Below, piece after piece: positions 56,903 through 64,000 of a stretch of 64,000 nt of DNA. A model generated the notes under the pieces. That model had not been told where the DNA came from. It ran no database searches and was given only the letters and a program-made list of their open reading frames with translations. The stretch comes from Prochlorococcus sp. AG-388-E21 (lineage in GTDB: Bacteria; Cyanobacteriota; Cyanobacteriia; PCC-6307; Cyanobiaceae). Both the position numbers and the translations under genes were made by a program. Positions within the stretch are counted from its first letter, which is position 1. The number at the start of each line of letters is the position of its first letter. The stretch lies in NCBI GenBank assembly GCA_003279855.1, contig QCGO01000001.1, positions 62,001 through 126,000 on the forward strand, written 5' to 3'.

Positions 56903-56998
56903 TCAAGGGTGAATAATCCCAGTTTTTTCTAAAACGAAGGATAAAATTGCTATTGCAGCCATAACTGTAAGGATTTTGTTCTTATTGATGAAATCCAT
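56903..56998 (-). CDS. 31-aa single-TM microprotein
   Basis: MDFINKNKILTVMAAIAILSFVLEKTGIIHP*. Confidence 0.45.
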   Translation of the reverse strand: MDFINKNKILTVMAAIAILSFVLEKTGIIHP

Positions 56999-57161
56999 AT
57001 TAGATATAGATAATTAATAACTAGTGCTCTTTTTAAAAGTTAAGCGTATTTGGTTTTATATTAAATTATTTTAAAAAAAACATATCACATTAATAAAAAT
57101 TTTCATAAATAACAATACTAAACTGTAAATTATATTTAAATTTAGTTTAAAGATTATTTTT

Positions 57162-57503
57162 ATGGATAAAAAAGGAGCAAAAGGCTATTGGATATCAACA
57201 GCAAAAATAATTAATCAGGAATTATTTGATGAGTATGTAAATAAAGTTGCACCATGGCTAAAAGAAGTTGGTGGAGAAGTATTTGCAAAAGATACAGAAC
57301 CATTAGGAAAGGAACGAACTGAGGATTCTAATTTAGCTGTTATTTGTGAATTTCCTTCAATGAGGGCAGCAGTTGAAGCTTTTGAATCTGAAGAATATAG
57401 AGAACTTTCAAATTTGAGAAGAAAAGCAACTGAGAATTCTACCTTTACAATAATTGAGGGTTTAGATGAAGCTGCAAAATTAAGAAGAGCGATGGGGAAA
57501 TAA
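57162..57503 (+). CDS. DUF1330-like protein
   Basis: KGYWISTAKIINQELFDEYVNKVAPWLKEVGGEVFAKD...ICEFPSMRAAVEAFESEEYRELSNLR. Confidence 0.8.
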   Translation: MDKKGAKGYWISTAKIINQELFDEYVNKVAPWLKEVGGEVFAKDTEPLGKERTEDSNLAVICEFPSMRAAVEAFESEEYRELSNLRRKATENSTFTIIEGLDEAAKLRRAMGK

Positions 57504-57568
57504 TTTGTTATTCATAATTTCTGTGATTTCTATATAGTGATTAATAAGAGAATATTTATAAGAAATTA

Positions 57569-57709
57569 ATGGAACAAAGCTATGTTGGAGATTTAATACC
57601 CTCTCTAAACTCCTATCAGAAAATTATTGATCAATACGAAAGAGGTTTAAAAAAAGGAGAATTTTATGAGGATAAAATTGGAGAAGATCTAATTTATCCA
57701 GATTGGTAA
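57569..57709 (+). CDS. 46-aa hypothetical protein
   Basis: MEQSYVGDLIPSLNSYQKIIDQYERGLKKGEFYEDKIGEDLIYPDW*; coupled to next ORF. Confidence 0.5.
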   Translation: MEQSYVGDLIPSLNSYQKIIDQYERGLKKGEFYEDKIGEDLIYPDW

Positions 57710-57711
57710 AA

Positions 57712-57900
57712 ATGCTTACAACAAAAATTACTTATGCTCTATCAGATTGGATTAGAGAGTGGCGAAAATGTAGAAAAGAAAATCCATCTCTTGATGATTG
57801 TATAAAGTTTACAGAATGGAAAATAGAAAATTATGAATTAACAGATAGTGATCGTATGATAATTGAAAGTATTTTACTTTATGAAACTGAAGAAAGTTGA
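57712..57900 (+). CDS. Hypothetical protein
   Basis: MLTTKITYALSDWIREWRKCRKENPSLDDCIKFTEWKIENYELTDSDRMIIESILLYETEES. Confidence 0.55.
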   Translation: MLTTKITYALSDWIREWRKCRKENPSLDDCIKFTEWKIENYELTDSDRMIIESILLYETEES

Positions 57901-57908
57901 AAATTTTA

Positions 57909-59117
57909 TTAATCTAATTTTTCATATAAATTTCTCCCCTTCCAAGTCCATCCATTTCCAGTAATTGTTCTATAAATAGATAAAAAACTTATATAAATGA
58001 CAATAAGTCCGCCTATGCTATTGAGGTACCAGTAATTGTTAGGGATATTAAATTTAATCTTAAATATTAGCCTTTTTAATCCATAACTAATAATAGATAT
58101 AAAAGAAATTAGAAAAGTTAGTAAATATATCTTTGTGTAATCAGTAAAATTAATTTTTATTAGTGATATTAGAAATAAAATCAAAGGAAATGAATATAAG
58201 AAAAATACAAATATTGATGCACTTAGTGATTTTAAAATATTTTTTTCAAGGCCTAGGAACCAGTTTTTACTCCATCCTTCTATTAATGAATTTAAATTTC
58301 TATACATATTAAGAGAGATATCGTTTATTGCTATCGAAAAATTTAAATTTAAATTATTTGATTTTATTTTTTCGGCTAATGCTAAATCTTCAACGACTTC
58401 ATTATATGTTTCTAGATGTCCGCCAATTAGATCATAAGATTTTTTTTTAAATAGCATAAATGGACCTGCGGCAAAAGAATTTTTATTTGATGAATCATTA
58501 GTTTTAAAAATTGGGAAACCTAGCATAAGAAGACTAGTCATTATTGGTTGGACCATCCACTCTGCTAAGCAATTACAATTTATTTTTGGAGCTAAAGATA
58601 ATAAATCAATATCATCTTTACAAGATTTTAATAATGCATTAAAAATACAATTTTTACCAATTATGACGTCCGCATCTATGAATAAAATCCAATCAGTAGT
58701 TAATTGTTTTGATCCTTTATAGCAAGCCCAATTTTTACCAACCCAATTTTTGTCACTTGGTCTATCCCCAGACGAAATAATTTCTATATCATCACTTTTT
58801 TGAAAATATTCATCTTTGCATTTTATAGCCTCATTATAGGTATCATCTGTACTTGAATCATCAACAACTAAAATTTTAAAAGTTTGGCAGGGTTTTTTTA
58901 TTTCACTTAATGCTTTTAGGCAATTGACAATATTTATTTCTTCATTATAAGCCGGTATTAAAATTGATAAGCTCTCATTAAGTGGCTTTGAATAAACAGA
59001 ATTTTTTAAAAAAGGTGCTTTATTAAAAATATAACTTTCATAAAATAATGAAAATAATATTAGAACAAAAGATAAAAAACCTAAATACAAGAGAATGCTA
59101 TTTGTATTTAAAATCAT
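57909..59117 (-). CDS. Family 2 glycosyltransferase (HpnB-like)
   Basis: LSILIPAYNEEINIVNCL, ILVVDDSSTDDT, DWILFIDADV, VVEDLALAEKIK; C-terminal TMs. Confidence 0.88.
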   Translation of the reverse strand: MILNTNSILLYLGFLSFVLILFSLFYESYIFNKAPFLKNSVYSKPLNESLSILIPAYNEEINIVNCLKALSEIKKPCQTFKILVVDDSSTDDTYNEAIKCKDEYFQKSDDIEIISSGDRPSDKNWVGKNWACYKGSKQLTTDWILFIDADVIIGKNCIFNALLKSCKDDIDLLSLAPKINCNCLAEWMVQPIMTSLLMLGFPIFKTNDSSNKNSFAAGPFMLFKKKSYDLIGGHLETYNEVVEDLALAEKIKSNNLNLNFSIAINDISLNMYRNLNSLIEGWSKNWFLGLEKNILKSLSASIFVFFLYSFPLILFLISLIKINFTDYTKIYLLTFLISFISIISYGLKRLIFKIKFNIPNNYWYLNSIGGLIVIYISFLSIYRTITGNGWTWKGRNLYEKLD

Positions 59118-59236
59118 TTCCTGGTTCTTATAGTTAGGATCTATATGTACTTTTTTAATATTAAAAGTATGGCTTTAAAATCTACTTAAATAACATAGAA
59201 CAAACAAGGCATTAGAATTCTCGTATAAATCGATAA

Positions 59237-59592
59237 AAAAGTAAATCAGCATATTTACGGATTTACTTGAAATAGATATAGGAGTAATTTATGAATGTTG
59301 AGTTAGGAGGCAATCTAAATGATTGATAGTCCGCCTGAAATTTAGCAAATTTACAAATATAGGAAGTGTATTCCTGACAATGGGATTAATCGAAAAATAA
59401 AGTTCAATCAATTAGTCTGATAAGACTTCGCTTTATAATTACCAGCGACAAAAAAGGACTAAATTTATCGAGAAGTATCCCCTAATCCACGTATTTTAAG
59501 TTCATGAATAAATGAATTTCATAATATGTATTATAAATCCTGAAAGTAGGAAATAAGTATTAAAAGAGGACTGTTATCACAGGCCTCTTTTT
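59237..59592 (+). ncRNA. Candidate structured intergenic RNA (leader or sRNA); ends are guesses
   Basis: TATAAAT box near 59224; IR AAGTAAATC/GATTTACTT (59239-59268), AGTCT-GATA-AGACT (59414-59427), TTCAT..ATGAA, ATAATA-TG-TATTAT, then strong terminator. Confidence 0.4.
59562..59592 (+). terminator. Rho-independent terminator
   Basis: AAAAGAGGaCTGT-TATC-ACAGgCCTCTTTTTT. Confidence 0.8.
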
Positions 59593-59668
59593 TACTGATT
59601 TATATAATTTTAAATGTTTATTATTAGTTAAAATTAAATTTCAATTTGAAATAAATTATATTTGTAAA

Positions 59669-60619
59669 ATGAAAGAGAAAAATTTATTCCCATCCATTGA
59701 ACCAAGAGAAAAGGGTTTTTTACAAGTAAGTAAGATTCATTCTATTTATTGGGAAAGATCTGGAAATCCAAAAGGTAAAAAGATATTAGTAATTCATGGT
59801 GGACCTGGAGGAGGAAGTCAGCCAAGATATAGGCGATATTTTAATCCTGAAAAATTTGATATTATTCAATTTGATCAAAGAGGCTGTGGTTCTTCAAGAC
59901 CTTTTTCAGAATTAAGAGAAAATACAACAGGCGACTTAGTAAATGATATTGAAAAATTAAGAGTAAATTTGAAAATAGATTCTTGGCATTTGTTTGGGGG
60001 TTCATGGGGATCTACTTTAGCTTTAATTTATTCAATTAAAAATCCATCAAGAGTCTTAAGTATGACCTTAAGAGGAATATTTTTATGTAGAAAATTTGAA
60101 CTCTTATGGTTTTATCAATATGGCGCAAGTGAGATATTTCCTGAAGAGTTTGAAAAATATATTGAAGTAATTCCTAAGGATGAAAGGGTTGACTTGATAG
60201 CTTCTTTTTACAAATATCTAACCTCCCCAGATATTGAACTTAGATCAAAAGCTGCCGCTGCCTGGACAAATTGGGAACTTTCTACAAGCCATCTTATAAA
60301 AAGAGATATTGATGTTGGTAAAAGTAAAACTAATTCCTTTTCGGATGCTTTTGCTAGAATAGAATGTCATTATTTTATAAATAAGATCTTCTTAGAAGAA
60401 GATTTTATTTTGAAAAATATAAATATTATAGAATCCATACCAACTAAAATAATTCAAGGCAGATATGACGTAGTTTGTCCTGTAAGGAGTGCTTGGGACC
60501 TTAGTAGAAAATTAATAAATTCAGAGTTAATTATCGTAGATGACGCTGGTCATTCAATGAGCGAAAAAGGCATCACATTAAAATTATTAGATTCAGTTGA
60601 AAGATTAGAAAGTTTTTAG
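59669..60619 (+). CDS. pip: Proline iminopeptidase (alpha/beta hydrolase)
   Basis: ILVIHGGPGGGSQPRYRRYFNPEKFDIIQFDQRGCGSSRP, LFGGSWGSTLALIYS, GRYDVVCP, DAGHS. Confidence 0.93.
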   Translation: MKEKNLFPSIEPREKGFLQVSKIHSIYWERSGNPKGKKILVIHGGPGGGSQPRYRRYFNPEKFDIIQFDQRGCGSSRPFSELRENTTGDLVNDIEKLRVNLKIDSWHLFGGSWGSTLALIYSIKNPSRVLSMTLRGIFLCRKFELLWFYQYGASEIFPEEFEKYIEVIPKDERVDLIASFYKYLTSPDIELRSKAAAAWTNWELSTSHLIKRDIDVGKSKTNSFSDAFARIECHYFINKIFLEEDFILKNINIIESIPTKIIQGRYDVVCPVRSAWDLSRKLINSELIIVDDAGHSMSEKGITLKLLDSVERLESF

Positions 60620-60651
60620 GCAAATTTTATTAAAATTAAATTTATCAAGCG

Positions 60652-60825
60652 TTATAGACCATTATCTTCGATATTTTTAGCAATACTTCTTAGTAACTCA
60701 ACGATATCAGAGTCATCACATTCTGTATCCTCTTTCAGCAGAATACATTCATCTCTAATGCTTACATTAGTACTCCACCAAATTCCTGAACTATTAGTAT
60801 CGTCCCATTCAAATCTATCGGACAT
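60652..60825 (-). CDS. 57-aa acidic hypothetical protein
   Basis: MSDRFEWDDTNSSGIWWSTNVSIRDECILLKEDTECDDSDIVELLRSIAKNIEDNGL*. Confidence 0.55.
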   Translation of the reverse strand: MSDRFEWDDTNSSGIWWSTNVSIRDECILLKEDTECDDSDIVELLRSIAKNIEDNGL

Positions 60826-60830
60826 TACTA

Positions 60831-61076
60831 CTATAAGTTCACTTTGATTTCTTCTTTAATATCTTCTTTGATTTCTTCCTTTACTTCTTCTGGCCATTCA
60901 ATATCAAATCTTGCATACTCTTCGGTTGCAAATCCTTCAGGATGGCGCTTACAAATTTTTCTTCTTCTAACAAAAACGTGGTCAACTCTTTTCTCTTTGT
61001 CGGGGGTAACTGTTCGTTCAATTTCTATAACTTCAGTAAATTCTGTTGATTTAAGCTCGATTGTAGGTTTCTTCAT
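60831..61076 (-). CDS. Hypothetical protein with repetitive acidic/basic C-terminus
   Basis: RVDHVFVRRRKICKRHPEGFATEEYARFDIEWPEEVKEEIKEDIKEEIKVNL. Confidence 0.6.
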   Translation of the reverse strand: MKKPTIELKSTEFTEVIEIERTVTPDKEKRVDHVFVRRRKICKRHPEGFATEEYARFDIEWPEEVKEEIKEDIKEEIKVNL

Positions 61077-61218
61077 GCTTATAATAAATAACCTTTATAC
61101 ATTAAAGGTTGATACTGATGAACGTGGATTTCTAGTTGTAACTTATTTAACTTGAATTCTTTTTAAAAATAAATTTTTTGACAGCTTTTAAGGTTTTAAT
61201 TTTTTGAATAAATTAAAT

Positions 61219-62724
61219 TTATAATTCAAGATTTAATTCATATTGAAGATCACCTTTTGGTTTTATATTGATCTTTTTAGGATGATTTTTTTTCTTAATT
61301 AATGATGTTCTTCTAGAGCCGTGTTTTAAATATACTTCTTTTGAAATATCCCAATAACCATCTATTTGAGTTATTTCTTGAATCTTTTTTCTGGCAATCT
61401 TAGTTGTTTTTGAGAGGTCGATTATTGGTTTTGCATATTCAGAATTTGAATACTCAGTTGAATTGAAATTTTCCATCAACCAAGGTTCATGTATAAAGTT
61501 ATCAGGATAATGTTTTATCTCCGGTACCCATTTTCTAATAAAATTCCCTTTTGGATCATGATCTTTCCCTTGCTTAATAGGATTATAAATTCTATTTGTA
61601 TTTATAGAGGTTGTACCTGATTGCATTTGGCATTGATTCCAATGAATTCCAGGCTCATAGTCAATAAATTTGGATGCCAATACTGAACCAGAATCTTGCC
61701 ATGGTATCCATAAGTTATAGCTTGCAAAAGACATCAACATTGCACGCATTCTGAAATTAAGCCAGCCATTAAAATTTAAAGATCTCATACAGGCATCTAA
61801 GAAAGGAAAACCAGTTTTCCCTTCACTCCATAATTTGAGAAAATCATTATCTTTTTTTCTGATTTTTTGGAAATATGGATGAAATTCTTTAAATTCTAAT
61901 TCTGGTTCACTTTCAAGTTTTTGAATAAAATGACAATGCCAAGTTAATCTACTTTTTAGCATTTTAGAATTAGTATCTTTAATTAAACTTGCTTTATAAA
62001 AAATCTCTTTTAAAGATATACAGCCCCAACTTAAATAAGGAGATAATCTCGAACAACTATCGAAAGATTTCTCGGGGCTTGAAATGTCTTTTGAATAAGA
62101 ATTTAATTTTTTACTGAAAAAATAATCCATTCTTTTTAGACCATTTTCCCTCCCTCCCTTTAATCTTCCTTCACATAAATCATCTTTAAAGCAAAAGAAA
62201 TTATCTGGTGGTATTGCTCCAGTATCAATTTCTATAGGATTAATATTTGAAGGCTCTAATAATAATTTTTTCTCCATATTTTTTTTCCATTTTTTTGACC
62301 AATTATTTCTATCTAGATTTCCTCTAAAAACAGAAAATTGTAAATATTCCTTCCAAATTATTTTTTTCATTGAAGCCCATTTTCTAACTTCTTTATCTCT
62401 TTTATATGTAAAATAGTCACCAGTTTCTTGATGGCTATAAATACCCTTTAAATTGAAATTATTAGATATCTCATCAAAAATTTCAATAACTTTACCTGTT
62501 CTAATTATTAAAGGTTGTCCAATTTTTTCAAGTGAATTTCTTAAATCTATAAGACTCTCCTTGCAAAATTGCCACTGTCTATCTGAATAAGTTTTTTGTT
62601 TCCATAGTTCTTTTTCAACTATATAAATAGGTAATATATCCCTATCTTTTAAAGATTCAATTAGAGCCTCATTATCTTTTACTCTTAAATCTCTTTTAAA
62701 CCATAGTATATTTATATCTTTCAT
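61219..62724 (-). CDS. Cryptochrome/DNA photolyase family protein
   Basis: LWFKRDLRVKDNEAL, GFPFLDACMRSLNFNGWLNFRMRAMLMSFASYNLWIPWQ, FIDYEPGIHWNQCQMQSGTTSINTNRIYNPIKQGKDHDPKGNFIRKWVPE. Confidence 0.95.
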   Translation of the reverse strand: MKDINILWFKRDLRVKDNEALIESLKDRDILPIYIVEKELWKQKTYSDRQWQFCKESLIDLRNSLEKIGQPLIIRTGKVIEIFDEISNNFNLKGIYSHQETGDYFTYKRDKEVRKWASMKKIIWKEYLQFSVFRGNLDRNNWSKKWKKNMEKKLLLEPSNINPIEIDTGAIPPDNFFCFKDDLCEGRLKGGRENGLKRMDYFFSKKLNSYSKDISSPEKSFDSCSRLSPYLSWGCISLKEIFYKASLIKDTNSKMLKSRLTWHCHFIQKLESEPELEFKEFHPYFQKIRKKDNDFLKLWSEGKTGFPFLDACMRSLNFNGWLNFRMRAMLMSFASYNLWIPWQDSGSVLASKFIDYEPGIHWNQCQMQSGTTSINTNRIYNPIKQGKDHDPKGNFIRKWVPEIKHYPDNFIHEPWLMENFNSTEYSNSEYAKPIIDLSKTTKIARKKIQEITQIDGYWDISKEVYLKHGSRRTSLIKKKNHPKKINIKPKGDLQYELNLEL

Positions 62725-62783
62725 CTATAAAATTTATTTTTATTATAAAAAAATAAATTTTAATTAGTTACCAAATAAGAAAT

Positions 62784-62900
62784 TTATTCTTTTTGGAATA
62801 ATTTTAAAAACTCTTTATTTTCCATTCCTGAAAAACTTTTTTCCTTAATAGATTCAATTACTTTTGTATAGTATCTATATTTAATTTGATACTCACTCAT
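62784..62900 (-). CDS. 38-aa hypothetical protein
   Basis: MSEYQIKYRYYTKVIESIKEKSFSGMENKEFLKLFQKE*. Confidence 0.45.
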   Translation of the reverse strand: MSEYQIKYRYYTKVIESIKEKSFSGMENKEFLKLFQKE

Positions 62901-62941
62901 TAAAAGAATTATACGCCAATTTTTGATATAAAATCTCCTAA

Positions 62942-63166
62942 CTATCTCTTCATATTTTTTTTGTCGGTTTTTTCTAGTTCCTCTTTATTACTTAAATATT
63001 TTTTTTCGATCCACTCAAAAACATCTTTAAGCTTACCGTTTATTTTGCCGTTAGTTATCCATCTTTTTATATAAGTTTCATCTCCATCTTCTAATTCAAA
63101 ACATTTTTCAGGTGAAGGCAGCGTGTAATTATGAAATCTATAAGTATAGTCTTTGATTAGTTTCAT
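62942..63166 (-). CDS. Conserved hypothetical protein
   Basis: Start MKLIKDYTYRFHNYTLPSPEKCFELEDGDETYIKRWI preferred. Confidence 0.6.
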   Translation of the reverse strand: MKLIKDYTYRFHNYTLPSPEKCFELEDGDETYIKRWITNGKINGKLKDVFEWIEKKYLSNKEELEKTDKKNMKR

Positions 63167-63344
63167 TAAATTAATCTTTCTTTTTAAGTTCGAGTTCTCG
63201 CATAAACATAAATGCACCAAATGAAAAAGCAAGTGAGATTAAAAAAGTTAGAGGAAAATAAATGCCCCATAATTTTAATTTTAATCTTTTCCACTCTGCA
63301 ACTTAAAATATAAATATTGATATGAGAAGAACTCCTGTATCAGC

Positions 63345-63530
63345 TTATATAAATCCAGAAGTAGGAGTCTTCCATGTGTCATCAAAAAATGCGGTTCCTA
63401 TATCTATTACAGAACCTTGAATATTCCCATTCCTTACTAAGTTTATAAATTGAAGAATAAAATAAAATGGCCAAATTAATCCTGCTAGTGAAGTCGCTCC
63501 ATAAATAGTAAGTCTAATTTTTGACCACAT
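63345..63530 (-). CDS. Small membrane hypothetical protein
   Basis: MWSKIRLTIYGATSLAGLIWPFYFILQFINLVRNGNIQGSVIDIGTAFFDDTWKTPTSGFI. Confidence 0.6.
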   Translation of the reverse strand: MWSKIRLTIYGATSLAGLIWPFYFILQFINLVRNGNIQGSVIDIGTAFFDDTWKTPTSGFI

Positions 63531-63749
63531 AGCTTTAACTTTTTAGTATATTTATAGCTAAAGTTGAAGAATAATTGATGTATAAAATCATCCTTATAAT
63601 TAGTCTTTTTTTATAATAAAAATTCAAAATATACATAATAATGTTCCTATTCTTTTTTTATTTGTTTTAAATTTTCTATATTTGGGTCGAATTACTCACA
63701 TCTTAAATTATGCTTATCAGCTATAAATGAGTTATAAACAAAAATATTT

Positions 63750-63860
63750 ATGACCCAGATTTTTTTTATTGATATTACGCTTGCTGTTTTTGGAGTATTT
63801 ATTTATTTATTTGGTCTTAAAAAATTATTATTTAATCATCCAAGAACTTCTCAAGACTAA
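63750..63860 (+). CDS. 36-aa single-TM microprotein
   Basis: MTQIFFIDITLAVFGVFIYLFGLKKLLFNHPRTSQD*. Confidence 0.5.
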   Translation: MTQIFFIDITLAVFGVFIYLFGLKKLLFNHPRTSQD

Positions 63861-63866
63861 TAATAA

Positions 63867-64000
63867 ATGGCAAAAATTAGTAAGGGAATTCCAATTGAAA
63901 TAGGTACTAAACGTCTTTCTTTATTAAAAGAAAAAGGATTAATAACAGAAGAAATATTTTCTGATGCTGAAGAGCTACTGATTAAGAGTGAAATGGATAT
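63867..64000 (+). CDS. Hypothetical protein, truncated by window end
   Basis: MAKISKGIPIEIGTKRLSLLKEKGLITEEIFSDAEELLIKSEMD... open at window end. Confidence 0.5.
   Translation, partial: MAKISKGIPIEIGTKRLSLLKEKGLITEEIFSDAEELLIKSEMD

Noticed and set aside
59490-59560. Glutamine (glnA/DP-type) riboswitch suggested by GTTCAT...GAAAGTAGGAAATAAG
   Set aside because: Only partial resemblance to the GGAAGUAGG core as I recall it; the partner GAAGGAAC element and expected stem are not evident.

Overview
AT-rich cyanobacterial chromosome segment. Gene content points to a high-light-adapted Prochlorococcus: divinyl-Chl-type photosystem genes, a lone degenerate phycoerythrin beta subunit, PTOX, and a single 16S-tRNA(Ile)-tRNA(Ala)-23S-5S operon. 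The genus call is inference from gene content and protein recognition; no search was run. About 0-43 kb is mostly conserved core: ndhC-K-J, rubredoxin-ycf48-psbEFLJ, mtnP, a selD fusion, cca, uvrD/pcrA, cpeB/cpeS, metK, rpsA, nrdR, psbT, psbB, psbM, prmC, minCDE, ctpA, petBD, invertase, rRNA operon, mutM and psaE. About 43-64 kb looks accessory. It is dominated by short conserved-hypothetical genes and by many single-helix microproteins that the ORF track omits because they are under 60 aa. Recognisable genes there include an Hlip-like protein, a DUF3104-type protein, a Nif11-like protein, PTOX, an ArfB-like factor, a CPBP protease, a GT2, a proline iminopeptidase and a photolyase. The observations I consider most worth checking are: (i) a structured intergenic element of about 350 nt with a strong terminator and mini-ORFs at 59.2-59.6 kb; (ii) two near-consensus LexA/SOS-like palindromes directly upstream of small accessory genes at 43.49 and 46.58 kb; (iii) the cluster of single-TM microproteins; (iv) an inverted-repeat-rich divergent region at 53.83-53.97 kb. 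I found no CRISPR array, IS element, prophage or obvious defence system.
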